Assembly: GCA_905221605.1 (NCBI GenBank)
Contig: CAJNDS010002515.1
Coordinates: forward strand, 166,488 to 198,987
Length of the DNA: 32,500 nt
Direction: 5' to 3'
From: Symbiodinium natans
Lineage: Eukaryota; Sar; Dinophyceae; Suessiales; Symbiodiniaceae
The notes under the pieces are model-generated. The model was not told the DNA's origin. It worked only from the letters and a program-made list of their open reading frames with translations, and made no database searches. The stretch's first letter is position 1. The number at the start of each line of letters is the position of its first letter. This document shows positions 1-11,184 of the stretch, one piece after another. The position numbers were made by a program, and so were the translations under genes.

Positions 1-136
1 AGTAGGAGTCCATGGTGATCATCCAGGCGTGAAACGCAGCACATGCTAGAGGGCAGTCGATACGAACTCACTCAGCAGATCCACTTCCCTTCTTCACAAG
101 GCGGTGACACCCCACAATTCCGCTCTCCCCCTTCAT

Positions 137-345
137 CTTCCTTCCTTCCTTCCTTCCTGCTTTACTTCCTTACTTCCTTACTTCCTGACTTCCTGACTTC
201 CTGACTTCCTGACTTCCTTACTTCCTTACTTCCTTACTTCCTTACTTCCTTACTTCCTTACTTGCTTACTTGCTTACTTCCTTACTTCCTTACTTCCTTA
301 CTTCCTGACTTCCTGACTTCCTTACTTCCTTACGTCCTTCCTTCC
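137..345. repeat. (ACTTCCTT)n-type microsatellite
   Basis: This is an almost uninterrupted run of CTTCC/ACTTCCTT octamers with GACTTCCT and GCTTACTT variants. It is pyrimidine on the + strand. It lies directly downstream, on the minus strand, of the WD40 exon ending at 434, so it probably sits in an intron of that gene. Confidence 0.95.
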
Positions 346-433
346 CTCCAGCACGCATAACTCCTCTGCAGAGGAGCTGCGACTTCCTGCACCAATCGCA
401 CACATACTTTCAGAACCCAACAAAATGGCCCAC

Positions 434-674
434 CTTCCCACAAACTCCATATCTGGAGTGGGAATTCCAAAACGTAGCTCAGTTGCATCCCAGAGTTTGA
501 CGTCACCTTTGTCTTGGCTCAAGGTCAGGAGGAACTTCCCAGACGGCATGTAACGCACCAGCATGAAGTTATCGTTCTGTTCCGGGTTGACATCAGAGCC
601 CTCCTGCTCAGCCAGTCCAAAACGAACATGTCTCACCATGCACTCCCTCTTGAATATCTTGAATTTCGTGTTGC
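434..674 (-). CDS. WD40-repeat protein, internal exon
   Basis: This minus-strand exon of 241 bp is bounded by a CAG|G acceptor (CAG at 675-677) and an AAG|GTGGGC donor at 432-433. Its translation contains a WD40 blade: the strand MLVRYMPSGKFLLTLS, then QDKGDVKLWDATE with the terminal Leu-Trp-Asp that names the family. WD40 blades build beta-propellers that act as protein-binding scaffolds and carry no catalysis of their own, so the cellular role cannot be read from this exon. Other minus-strand exons up to 3043 show propeller-like strands in the same orientation and probably belong to the same gene. The gene should continue left beyond the window, because no terminal exon was found below 434. 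The call of a WD40 exon is fairly secure; the exact limits are inferred. Confidence 0.6.
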
Positions 675-776
675 CTGCACGGTGCCCACCACGCCATACT
701 TCGCCTGCACGCAGCGACGCAGGCTGGGATCATGTATGCCACAGACATGCGCAAACTTATCCCCTCATGCTCGCGC

Positions 777-840
777 CTTCGACAAAGTCTGCCAAAGATG
801 GACGCCACGCTGACCAGCTACTGCTAGCTGTTCTAGCTGC
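777..840 (-). CDS. WD40-like exon fragment (same gene)
   Basis: The minus-strand reading gives QLAVAGQRGVHLWQTLSK, the typical end of a WD40 blade (a hydrophobic strand, a Gly turn, then a strand ending Leu-Trp). It lies about 100 bp upstream, in gene direction, of the exon at 434-674. An AAG|GCGCGA sequence at its 3' end could be a GC donor, of the kind dinoflagellates use, but the phase does not clearly join the next exon. The boundaries are therefore approximate. It is probably another blade of the same beta-propeller. Confidence 0.35.
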
Positions 841-1157
841 GTTGACCTCAACACGCAATGGATGCTTGACAACCTGAACGTCCAGTTTACAACCCCAACC
901 GTGGTGTTCAGGGGCAGAAAGTCCCGTTGCATCTTCATTCCGGAAGTCCACTGCACAAGCATCGTTCGAAAATCATTGCTAGTCTTGTTTCTCGTAGTTT
1001 GGTTCTTCTTGCGATCTACTGCGAGGAGATGCCTACGAACATGCACCGATAAGGCTGGGACATGTCCGCAGAGGTTGTTGTTGCATTCCGACCACACGCC
1101 TGCCCACATTTCAGCGGCTGCATCCCTTTCAATTGCACTTCACCTTGAACACTGAAT

Positions 1158-1372
1158 CTAGACCTGACACCATGACGTTGTGCGGAGAAAGCAGTTAAGA
1201 CCACGGACATGTTGAAGGCTTGAACAACAACGTTTCCAACGGCCATCAGCTGTGAAAAACATCTGCTGCTCGACTCTGCATAAGGTTTCGGCCTGTGGGA
1301 TTGAATATGTTTTCACGCCGCAGCTATCTGCCACCACCACGCAACCGTTCGTACAGATGCTGAAGATGCCCA
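1158..1372 (-). CDS. Possible WD40-gene exon
   Basis: Downstream of a pyrimidine-rich stretch ending CACCAG on the minus strand, the frame reads GIFSICTNGCVVVADSCGV followed by KTYSIPQAETLCRVEQQ. The alternation of hydrophobic strands around a Gly-containing turn is like a propeller blade, and orientation and position agree with the WD40 gene. There is no diagnostic Trp-Asp pair and the donor is not clear, so this is only a candidate. Confidence 0.3.
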
Positions 1373-2009
1373 TTATCTGGTGCCAGAACAAGGCCTTAAG
1401 CACAAGTCGTTAGGTCCCGAAAAGTGCCATCTCCAAAGCTGCATGCTTCAAACCAAGTCGCCACAACTGGGCTATCACAGTGGTAATGCTCTAGGAGGAG
1501 TGGCTCTTGCGCTTGCAGCACTGGCTCGCCATTTGCAAGGCTCTTGATTCTTTGTCGTTCTTCCATGACCTCGAAGCAGGGCCCTCCGCCTGTTCTCCCA
1601 TCAGGATCTCTACGGCAGTCCTACAACTCTCACTTGCGAGGCTCCGGACGAAAGCGAGCAGTCACACAAAAGGATGGCAGTGTTGTCCGCTGGGCTTAAT
1701 ATGTGACCCGAAGCAACGCTAAAGCTCCGATGGAGCTCGCTTTCATGATAGCAGCGGGTCTGCAGGAGAATCCGTATTGCTCACGAAATTTCAGCTAAGC
1801 AGCTTCGTCGAGCGTCAAGGTTTTTTCGCTGGATTCGCTGACGAAGTCTTCAGGAAAGAAGGTCTTGAAGATGGCAACACGTCCGCTCTCAAATCCCGCA
1901 AGGACCTCAGGAAAGAAGCCAAGGGACACCCACATAGCGCCAACAATATGGAATCACAATTGGAAACACCAAAAACGCTTTAAAATCACTCGTATGTGCT
2001 TTGCAGACC

Positions 2010-2260
2010 AGATGCCGTTTCCACTGCCAGGCTCCCGTCGTCCACAAGTCGGCGGCTGGGGAGGCACACGACCGTCGCCACATCTCCAACGCGGCGGGAC
2101 GCGTCAAATCCCTGAATCTGGTGTAGCTGCTTTCGCTTGGAGCCATGCGAACGGAAGAGGTAGTAGACAGCCAGTTGACCATCTCCAATGCCTTCAGAGC
2201 CAATATTCCTCTCAACAAAAACATAGAGAACACTTCGAATCATTCGAATCTCAACCCGGC
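2010..2260 (-). CDS. Probable exon of the WD40/propeller gene
   Basis: A GGCTGCAG|GC acceptor (CAG at 2261-2263) opens a frame of about 83 codons with coding-like composition. It begins RVEIRMIRSVLYVFVERN, includes QLAVYYLFRSHG, and ends near DDGSLAVETASG before a possible donor GTCTGC at about 2009. The short hydrophobic strands fit a beta-propeller, but no WD pair is present. It is assigned to the same minus-strand gene as 434-674 only by proximity and orientation. The small overlapping frames on the + strand here lack splice motifs and look like shadows. Confidence 0.4.
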
Positions 2261-2664
2261 CTGCAGCCACTCGTGGCCGCAGCGCATCAACCACCAGGCT
2301 CGTGATCTCCAGCCGCGTCCGGACTGGGCTTGGTTGCCGAGCTGCCTGCTCACGCGCTCTTGCCAGCTTCTTGGCCTGGGGCAGTGGCTTGCTGCCTCAG
2401 GCCAAGGTCACCACAAGGATTCGACAAAGATCAGTTCTTTGACGCCAAAACCTGAAGAGCAGCAACCAAGCCACTGGAGGATTCGACCTCCGGCTCTCTT
2501 TGGCTACTCTTCGGGCCATGAAGCTGACCGCCTCTCCCTCGACTGCGCGACATCCTCAGTAAAGACAAAGCACATTGGGAGAGCGAAGTCAATAAAATGT
2601 GCTCAAGATTTCTAAGCCGGGCAAACTTCTCCCCATGAGATGCCACGGGACTCCAGAAGTGCAC

Positions 2665-2711
2665 GAGGAGTGTTCGGAGTGTTTGGAGTGTTCGGAGTGT
2701 TCGGAGTGTTC
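2665..2711. repeat. 9-bp tandem repeat TGTTCGGAG
   Basis: Four to five consecutive copies of TGTTCGGAG are present, one carrying a T variant (TGTTTGGAG). The unit is a multiple of three, so it reads as Cys-Ser-Glu repeats in one frame. No convincing gene supports that frame. Confidence 0.85.
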
Positions 2712-2901
2712 TGCATCGCCGGCACCGCCGACTTTCCGTCTTGCGGCTTCTGTCTGGCTTCACCCTCGGGGGCGCGTGCTCCATCACCTCAGAATGTGGC
2801 TTGCTCTGGCCAAGGCCATGTGGCTATGGCTACGGCTACGGCTATGGCTTGCACTGCCGAGCCCATGCTTTCGTTTGCACCGCCGGCGCCTTCGTCTACC
2901 A

Positions 2902-3043
2902 CCTTCCCACGGCTCTTGGCGAAGGCTGCCTCCGCCTCAGCGCTGAGGCGCTGCACCAGGCGATGCTTGGAATCGATCTCCTGGCACGAAATGACACGAA
3001 CTGTCTCGCTCTCAAGCGAGCACTCGAACGAGATCCCCGACAT
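2902..3043 (-). CDS. Candidate 5' exon of the WD40 gene
   Basis: The minus-strand frame begins ATG at 3043 and reads MSGISFECSLESETVRVIS, then EIDSKHRLVQRLSAEAEAAF, before a possible donor GGGAAG|GTGGTA at about 2901. The charged, Ala-rich middle suggests a short helix. An acceptor-like ACCCAG just before the ATG means it could instead be an internal exon. It is placed in the WD40 gene only because it lies on the same strand immediately upstream of the other exons. Confidence 0.3.
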
Positions 3044-3099
3044 GCTGGGTCCTCAAGCGTCCGTTTTGTGACATTGTAGTCCAGAGGGTGGAGAACAGT

Positions 3100-6000
3100 A
3101 GTTCTCTGCCTCGAGCCGCTAGCAAGCCCGACAAAGCAAGCAGTCAACATTACCCTACTACTTGCAGACTTAGCGACACTGCAGTGATGAAGCGCTCCCT
3201 ATCCAGATCAAGATGCGTGTCCTTCGCTAAGCATTTGCAGTGAACGTGGTAGAAAGCTGGATAAAGCAGGCATAGTGTGGCTACCTTTTTGCCGTCCTGC
3301 ACTTCGCGATTTTCACGTTCCTTTCGAATAGCATCGTTTTGACGATGCGCTTCCCTACGCGTTGTCCGTGAGCCATCATCACCTGAAGCGTGCAGCGACC
3401 CAGGTCGCTTCCGAGAGGGCTATACGGGGCCTAGTTCAAGCAGAAGTCCACACGACCCGTGCAAACACAAGCCTATCCAAGCCTTAAAGCCCCTGAAGCT
3501 CCACTGGCGCCAGCTTGCTTCCAGAGGCTGTCCCAGCACGAGGACGCTCCAAACGCCTCAGCCCCGAGGCCTGTCACAGGCGAGTTACGGTTTCGGCAGG
3601 AATTGCGAGGTGACTTCGGTCTTGGTCTGTTCCCCGAGAGCTTGAACGCACCTCCTATTCTCCTCTCACCTTGTGGCCTTTCTGAGAAAAGCCGTGTGCA
3701 CACCGATTTTGGGCCTCTGAGCTGAAAGCAATGCATCTTGAATCCTGCAGCTTTCTTGAATCCCAACACTAAGTCACTATGGGGTTCCAACGTTCAGAGC
3801 CAGGGTACAAGGCGTGTAGATTTGCTGTGGCCGCACAAAGCCCGCGGCCGGAGACGGTGGCACAAGTTTAGGCTGCGATCTGGTTTTGGGTATCGTGCTC
3901 GCGCCTAGGCGCGGGCATACGCTCGGAGACTGCGTGGAGTTCTCGTGGGCCCGAACGTGGTTTTCATTGCACATGAGGCCAAATCACGCTCTCGCTTGGG
4001 TCCTGCGCACGTTCCGTGCTCGAAATCATGCTCCCCGGGCCCCGTGCGCTTTTTGATGTTTGTGCTGCTCTGAGGCGCATGCTTCCCTGCGTTTTTCGCT
4101 GTTGGACGGGTTCGCCTCGTGCATCCAGTGTGAGAGACTCTAAGGGGAGCTTACATTTCGCAAGGTTGCGCATGGCTCTCTGGTCTCGGTCACGGGCACA
4201 TTCGCATTGTCAAGTGCAGAACTGTCACCACATTTGGGTCGTGAAAGTGCTCTTGAAGTCTTGGAGTGCTTTCCGTGACCTGGAAGGCTCTTTGGGTCGC
4301 TTTTTGCATGCTCTTGACATGGCATTGCACTGTTAGGGGCACGCTGGCATGTTGCTGCATCTTGAAGCTGCTCACACACACACACACACACACATGGGTG
4401 CGCAATTTGCTCAATCTCGCCAAAATGCTGCAACAACCCAGCCCCACCGAGTGTGAAACCATGTTCTGCCGCTTGCTCCGACATGCAGCGGTCACCCACC
4501 CCGCTCAGCGAGAAAGAAGTTTCCGCGCTGCCCTGGTCGTTCATCATGGGTACCCCAGTAGGCCATATGTAGAACAAAGGCGCCGTTCCACTTTCACGCC
4601 CCCGCCAATTGCTGTCCATATACGAAATCATCTGCCCCATGGTATTTAGTTAACGATAATTAGGGAGTTGCCTCATCGTCTCGTAGCAGAATAGCTTGAG
4701 CCGTCGCCCAACCAAATTGCTACTTGTTCTTCCTTATGGTAGACCAAAAGCCCAGCGCGATCCCTCAGACGAAAAGGCGTGGCGAACCTGCACATAATGA
4801 TGCAGGATTTGCATCGTCTTCTAAATGCTGGGAAGCTGCAACACAAGAAATTGGATTTCCAGAGCCCGCATCTCTTTCCGGCAGCTTCAGCATGCTTCGG
4901 GCAACTTTGGGTACCCCGTGCATCAGGTTTCCATGGCGCCCACTGTTGCTTGTCACCCGTGACAGTCACAAGGCACCCCTTGCGGCCTTCACTCCCTTCT
5001 TTGGCTTCAGCCCAGAAGCCAAAGTGGCCTGGGTGGCCTAAGTGGGGCTGGGAATGGCTGGGACTTGCGAGGACCTGCAGACTTTCAGCACTCAGACCAT
5101 GAAAGACAAGCCGCACTGTAGCTCGACACAGTGCCACTGCTGACAAACCGTCCGAAGTCACCCTCCATGCCGCTGGCGAGCTTCCAAACCTCATGGGACC
5201 AGCCAATTGAAACAGGACAACAGATGAGGTGATTACTTTTACGGCAGCCTGGGAAATGCAAGCGTGGCCCATGGCCGCGCAGCTACAGGGTAAGAACTTC
5301 TCCGCAGACGAACTGCTGCAGGCTAGGTCCTGCAGAAGCGGCCAAAAGCCCCCAAGCCGCACGCAGTGTCACGAAGGGTCAGAGTTGTCTTTCCCTGGAC
5401 CATCCTCAGACGTTATGAAGCCGTTGCTCCGCTGATCCAGCTCCGTGAAGAGCAGGAGATGCTTCACGCCAGTCAAAGACTCCACATCATACCCAAGCTG
5501 CCTGGCAAACTTGCGCTCAAAGATATGCAATGCACAATCCCTGGACACGGTGCTGCTCCCGACGACCTCCTGCAGAAGTTCTCAAGATCGAGCGCACTTG
5601 CCTGACCACGCCTTAGCCACATCTTTTCGAATCCCCCATCCCCACTCTAACGTCTACCTGGCCAGCCGAGCGTCTCAGGGCTCATTGCCTGGAAAGCATT
5701 GTCAGGCGTCCTTTGCTGCCACGCTGTAGCAGAAAGAATGACTCTGTGCATGTCATCGCCTGCGAAACCTCAACCTTGAGTTGAGTGTCTGGTAAATCTT
5801 TGCGAGTATGAAGATCAGTGCCCTTAGGCCATCTAGGCCCAGCTGCTTCAGCTCCTCTCCACTTGACTCCACTACTGCATGTGCATGCCGTATGTCTCAG
5901 CCGCAAGACAGACGCAGAAGTGAGGTGTAGGAATGCAGAGTGCAGAAAAGAGTGTTACGATCCTAGGTGCAACTGATGGCTGATGCGTCGCTGTCCTCGA

Positions 6001-6680
6001 GCATGGCTTCGGGTGGAGACTGAAGTGGTGGTAAGTCGTCGGTCGCAGCACGTGCCTGAATGAGCGGCTATGACCATGGGAATGAAACTAGCCACGTGAC
6101 ATCTGTTTACGATTCACCATAAATTTGCCAAGGGCAGTTCCTTCCGCCCCTTGCTGGTTGCCGATGCCAAGCCCTCAGGGCAGCGCCGAAGCGACACCAA
6201 GGTACATCAAGAACACCCTCAAGTTCAGCTCAAGTTGATTCGCTGGCCTCATGCTTCGAGAAAACCTCAAATGCGAACCGAATGCGAAGTGCGTCTTTGC
6301 AGTCTTTGTGGTCTTGGTGCATCCGCCTCTGTAAATCTCTGCAGCCTCAGCAAAAGGTAATACGGTAACCTCTACCAGATGTCCACCAAGGCTCAGAGCG
6401 GAACGGCAGCAGCGCTACCTGCAACCAGCCTTCGACCTGCAATGAACAAGCTCCCTTGTCCTCCCCAATTCCCAAAAACCCAACAGAGCTCTAAAGTTCC
6501 AAAGCCTGATCGCCTTGCCGATGTTGCCCTTCTTGCCTCAATCACTTTTGGGCAATGAAGGCGTGCTGCTAACGCCAAAGGGGCCCTCGGAGTACGGGCC
6601 CTAAAGGAGAGCCCTAGCGTACGAGCTTAAGCAGGAGTGATCGAAAGTGACTTCGGATGACTTCGGCCTCCAGCACGGGG
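3100..6680. other. No supported gene
   Basis: About 3.6 kb were scanned on both strands. Open frames up to 229 codons occur (for example 4673-5362 minus) but have no recognisable motif, biased composition or paired splice sites. The only clear feature is a (CA)n tract at 4373-4394. This looks like intergenic or intronic DNA. Confidence 0.6.
4373..4394. repeat. (CA)11 microsatellite
   Basis: An uninterrupted CA dinucleotide run of about 22 bp in non-coding DNA. Confidence 0.95.
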
Positions 6681-6835
6681 CTCTACCCTGCTGTGCTATC
6701 AAGTGGCGAGACCACCGAAGGGACCCAGGTTAGATTGAAGCCATCGTGCGCAGCGGTCAAGACGAAGAAGCGACCACCCTCCATGCGCACATCCGCTTCA
6801 TTCAGCGCTACGGCCACGCACTGCTCGATACCTCT

Positions 6836-7017
6836 GATGTGCAGAAGATACCGAAAATTCAGAGACACGAACGGCATCACCCCAAACGCCCCAGGCCATG
6901 CTGTTTGCAGTTTGCCATGTTCTGCAGCTCCCCAAACTGCATCCAAGGGACGTGTTGACGGTGACACGCCCTTGCCAAAGCCTGCAATTCTTGAAGCTAC
7001 CAGACCTGCCGCGCTGA
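6836..7017 (-). CDS. Candidate exon, unknown protein
   Basis: On the minus strand a pyrimidine-rich tract ending TTGCTCAG (a good acceptor) is followed by a frame reading LVASRIAGFGKGVSPSTRPL and then FGVMPFVSLNFRYLLHIRG. A possible donor CAGAG|GTATCG follows. The frame also stays open past this donor down to 6683. Composition is coding-like and the frame is the longest minus-strand one nearby. I do not recognise the family. With no partner exon it remains a candidate. Confidence 0.3.
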
Positions 7018-7430
7018 GCAAGGCAAGAGGCGACAGCGATGCTGTGAAACATTTTGCACTGTACGAAAATTTTGCAAACGTTCAGAACTCTAGGTTTTTG
7101 CGTTTGTGTCTGTGGTGGCCTTTTTCCGCAGCTTCCTCTTTTCTCAAGCTTTTCTGGCTGCGTTTTCTCGACTCGCGAGTGCGATGTTCGTCGCTGTTGT
7201 TCTTCCCCCGGCGTTGCTTTGTGCATTTTGTCACTAACATGGTGATACGTAAGTGCAAGGATGCTCTGGCTCTGCATCTTGTTTGGTGGATTGAAGGTGG
7301 AGGGTTTTGGGGCTTAGGCTCTTGGGTGCAGAATTCGCCTCGGCTTCCTGCCGAGAAGCATTTGGAACAAGCAGACCCGGATCCGGTCTCCTTCCCCCTA
7401 CCAACCCTTCCCCAAATTCTGTGACGCACG

Positions 7431-7451
7431 CCCCCCCCCCCCCCCCCCCCC
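7431..7451. repeat. Homopolymer of 21 C
   Basis: Twenty-one consecutive C residues (G on the minus strand) within a pyrimidine-rich stretch. The long glycine- or proline-rich open frames that cross it exist only because of the homopolymer. Confidence 0.9.
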
Positions 7452-7499
7452 GCCCTGTGGGACCATCGCTTGGAGGAGCTGCAAACCGATGCCGTGGGG

Positions 7500-8620
7500 T
7501 GTCCCGCCTGTCGGCGGCTCCTGAAGAGGGGCGCTGCAAAATGCACGAATTTGGCTGTCTTTCCTCTTTTCCCGACTGCCGAGGCGGCGCGCGCAAGAGT
7601 TTACAATTACTCGACGGGGCTTCAACCACAAGGCCGCAGCCACATCTTGCAAAGAATGCACGCCGTGTACAAGTCGCGTACATCTAAGTCGTGTACACCT
7701 ATCATCGTCGGCCCCATCTTCCCCCATGGACCGAGACACGGAGCTCAAAACAATTTTTAGCAGCAGACACTCAGCATCAGGTGACCCTGTCCCCATCGAG
7801 GCGAGCTGCTCAGTCGTTCAATGCGCTCACACTGCACACAGCTACGGACCTGCAGTACATTGCTTGTGCGACCTAGAAACGACTACTCTGCACTACGTCG
7901 ACGAATCGAAGGCTTGTCAAGCTGCTTGCTCAAACTAAAGCCTGAACTCCCAACACCCATCTCAGTCAGAGTAAAAAGTCGCCACAACAAGAGAAGTTGC
8001 TAGTCTCATGCGCCCCCGTGGCCTTCGCCCATAGGCCCGGCCACAAGGCCGCGTAGTCCCGTACTGCGCAAAGTGCGAGCCACAATCCTCAACAACAGTC
8101 CAAACAGAGCCATTCAGAGCCGCACGAACATGCCTACCATTAAATAAAAATTAGACATGTATATATGGATATTATCTATGTATCTATTTCTGCAAAGAGA
8201 TAAGTACATATCTATCTATATTACCCCCATGCGATGCTGTTTTTGAAGTAAACTTGCAAGAGTAACAAAAAAATGCAGCCGCAAAGGCAGTATGACGGAG
8301 CTGGAAAGACTCCAGTTGTCAATTGGGTTTACAGATATCCCTTCCAGTCACGGAAATGACTTTTGACGTGCGTTCTCTGCTCGCGAAAGCTTTATGTGTG
8401 TGACAAGCGGTCTTCAAATCAACCGCATAATTCGCATTTTCAGGTTGGCTTGTAAGCTCAGCTGGCTGTCCGGACGCCAGTTCTCTCCCCCGCATGGAAC
8501 CCAGAGGGGGGCCAGGTCATTGAATGACATGGAGTTCCCCCTAACAACTGCTGGTGCCATCAAATAGGTTGATATGGGCTCAATTCTGTCGATGTAGACA
8601 TCCAGCTTAGCTTGAGCAAC
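7500..8620. other. No supported gene
   Basis: No motif-bearing frame or paired splice sites were seen. A short AT-rich patch at about 8140-8225 contains TATC/TATA-like repeats. Confidence 0.55.
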
Positions 8621-8627
8621 CCGCAAG

Positions 8628-8689
8628 CAGAGACAGAGACAGAGACGCAGACAGAGACAGAGACAGAGACACGGACAGAGACAGAGAGC

Positions 8690-8720
<31 letters not shown>

Positions 8721-8729
8721 TGAGCGAGT
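8628..8729. repeat. (AGAGAC)n / (GA)n microsatellite
   Basis: Imperfect AGAGAC hexamers run into a pure GA dinucleotide tract and then GCGA/GTGA tetramers. Long minus-strand frames (8414-9028 and 8560-8934) encode only low-complexity Leu/Ser/Cys runs through this tract and are not counted as genes. Confidence 0.9.
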
Positions 8730-8731
8730 TG

Positions 8732-8876
8732 CGTCCGCGAACGACAACTCTGTGTGTTCTGGCGTTGCCGTGATGCTGGCGCGTGGGTGGCATTCGCATT
8801 CTCGTCCGTGGACGACAACTCTCTGCGTGGTCTAGCGTTGCCGTGATGCTGGCGCGTGGGAGTCGTTCGCATTTTT
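8732..8876. repeat. Tandem duplication, 71-74 bp unit
   Basis: Copy one (8732-8802) and copy two (8803-8876) both start CGTCCG. They share GACGACAACTCT- or ACGACAACTCT-like sequence and the block GCGTTGCCGTGATGCTGGCG, and end near TTCGCATT. A third copy is only just begun (GTCCGCGGAC). The copies differ by several substitutions, so the duplication is not recent. Confidence 0.85.
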
Positions 8877-10253
8877 GTCCGCGGACTTTCGTCCTTGTTG
8901 ATAAATGAGGCGGTGTGCTCACTAGCAAACCCAATGAAGAGAACCGTCGTGGTTATTTTAATTTGGTCCAAGAAGAAGTGGTCCCATACAAGGTAATGAA
9001 ACCACCTCTCTGTTGTGTTGCAAGACACGAGTCATGTTTGCAATAAGATCTCTGAATGCTTCTTCTGAATATGACATAGTAAAGGTATAGCTCAACAACG
9101 GTACTTATTCGTCGTACGAAAACAATTCTCTTTTCTTGATCTCAGAACATGAGAAAGCTCATTCTTCTCTCAATGAGAACTGAAGTCGTTTTAATAACTC
9201 ACCAGTAAACGTAGACATTTTACAATCAACTATTCGTCTTGGCGAACATGAGAGCTTGCCTTATGATTCCTACACAAAAGACGGCCGCCCTACTCCCACG
9301 AATGCGAAATAGCAAGATCTGTTTGACTTGGTGTTGGGTAGTGAAAGAAGTGTTCTTCGTGACCTCAAGACAAAGCAGCAAGTGCTCATAAGATTTGTTC
9401 GCAACAAAGAAGGGAGAAGCTCTTGCGTGGTATAGATATATATATATATCTACATATAGGACACGAGAGCCACTATCCTTTATGGCTTGGAGGAAGGCCT
9501 TGTGTACGCAACTAAATTCCTGTAAAATGTCAGTACGAAAAACCCAGTTAAAGCAGAAACTCAAGACAGTATCCAAAACACATGGTTTTAAAAGAAATGA
9601 TATATTAAAGACGGCAACGAAAGGCATAGCAATGAGAAAGGCACTGAAGAAATATGTTACTAGTAAAGAAGCAAAGGTTGCGGATGAAACCAATGCTTTC
9701 AAACGATATGCCAATTCATATTCAATATCTAATATTAAACTCAAAGGTTGCAAGGGTTTACCGCACTTCAAACATCAGGCAGAAAGACTTACAGAGCTTA
9801 AAGGCAGAAACAACAACATGAACATTAGAAGGGATGTTGATGCTTCCTTTAACCATCCAGAACATGAAGACCCCCAAACATACAAAATAGGAAGCAGAAT
9901 TGATACAATCAACAACCCCTACGAATTCAAAACAGCAAGTGATAATATGGCATTAGGCATAGAAATTAAGGTGAATAACTCACACTTAAGAAAGTCGGGT
10001 TACACAATAAATAAAGCTGAAAGTATAAGAATTCATGATGACAAATACAACCCAACAAGAGCAGGTAAATATATTGAATTGCCTAAGTGGATTGCTACTG
10101 AAAAGGCATGTATTAATATTAAGAACGACGACGACTATTGCTGTGTCCTATCCAGATTTTATGAGATCATGAAGAAAGACCACCCTGACAGGATGTATCA
10201 TTACAACAAACGAAAAGAACAGGACAATTTGCTGGGATGGTGTAGAATTAAAT

Positions 10254-10760
10254 CAGCGTGCATGCAAATAGTGTCCTAAAACCACCTTGCGCCGATACGC
10301 CAGTACGCCACCCCCCCGCGACTTGTACGCCACTCCGAGGCCCGCAAATGGCAAATAATACGCCGCTACGCCGTTACGGGGAGCGTGGGTGGCCAGTACG
10401 CCAATACGCCGATATGCCGATACGCCGGTACGGGGCCGCCCGGGAGGGAAATACGTCAATACGCCAGTACGCCCGGCCCGGGGGGCGTACCCGTGTGTCA
10501 GTGTACCGGATGTACTGGTCCCAAGGGTAGTATGCGCCGAAACACCATTTTACGCCGATACGCCCGCGGCCGGACCGGTGTACCGGCGTATCGGTGCGGG
10601 GCTTTTTACGCCGATGCGCCGTTACGCCAATACGCCGATACGCCATTAAAATATGCCGATACGCCGTTACGCCGGACGGGGTACGCGGCCGGACCGGCGT
10701 ACCGGTGTATCGGTGTATCGGCGCGGGGCTGTGTATTGGACGCTGTCTGCGTGCACCCTG
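10254..10760. mobile_element. MITE-like TIR insertion of TACGCC iterations
   Basis: The polymerase reading stops after a Trp-Cys-Arg-Ile-Lys stretch near 10251 and resumes at FPASNEDID at 10765, residues expected to be adjacent in the family. The intervening 507 bp are GC-rich in an AT-rich host. The ends are imperfect inverted repeats, CAGCGTGCATGC (10254-10265) and GCGTGCACCCTG (10749-10760), matching at 10 of 12 positions. The flanks read AAT before and AGAAT after, allowing a short target-site duplication (AAT), or a longer AGAATT-based one later eroded. Internally there are about 18 copies of TACGCC on the + strand and 3 of its complement, mostly spaced by 8 nt, plus a direct repeat of about 40 bp starting CGCGGCCGGACCGG (10565 and 10684). 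No transposase is encoded, so mobilisation would need one in trans. It could alternatively be a hairpin-forming satellite. Confidence 0.6.
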
Positions 10761-11184
10761 AGAATTTCCAGCATCAAATGAAGACATTGACGCGTTTGAA
10801 GAAATACATGACAGAGTGTGAATGCCATTGACCCTTACGGCACCAGTAGCATAGTAGTTAATAGAGTTTGTAAATGTAAAACTCCTTCGTGTCATGTTTA
10901 TTTATTGTCAGTAGAGGAAAAGAGTAACCACCACTGTGTTTTCATCCAGGATTATAGCGGGTTAATTGGCAGAAGATTGTGTCACTGTATGGTTTAACAA
11001 AGAAGCCCTACTTAACAGCCACTTAATTATGAAAAGGATGTATGGCACACGAAATTCAACAAACAGTAGTGCCGAAGGAGGACGAACAAATGAGCTTCCA
11101 AAAGCATTACAAGAAACTTGAGTGCCCTTTTGTTCTTTATTGTGACTTTGAGTGTTTAACAACGCCATCAACTGAAGGAATTAA

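Noticed and set aside
514-523. TTGGCTCAAG, matching the 3' end of the dinoflagellate spliced leader
   Set aside because: Only 10 nt match, and it lies in the antisense of a WD40 coding exon, so it is best explained by chance.
4673-5362. 229-codon minus-strand frame
   Set aside because: No domain, splice sites or biased composition; judged a chance open frame in GC-balanced DNA.
7082-7796. Several overlapping frames with Gly or Pro runs
   Set aside because: They exist only because a 21-C homopolymer keeps three frames open.
8414-9028. 204-codon minus-strand frame with Leu/Ser/Cys repeats
   Set aside because: The repeats are translation of the (AGAGAC)n/(GA)n array; the remainder has no recognisable domain.
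9226-9771. 181-codon minus-strand frame
   Set aside because: It is antisense to the polymerase relic and has no motif of its own.
10256-10755. GCGTGCA at both ends of the GC-rich insertion taken as a target-site duplication
   Set aside because: The matches are better explained as part of the 12-bp terminal inverted repeats, because GTGCA is nearly palindromic and the alignment in inverted orientation is longer.
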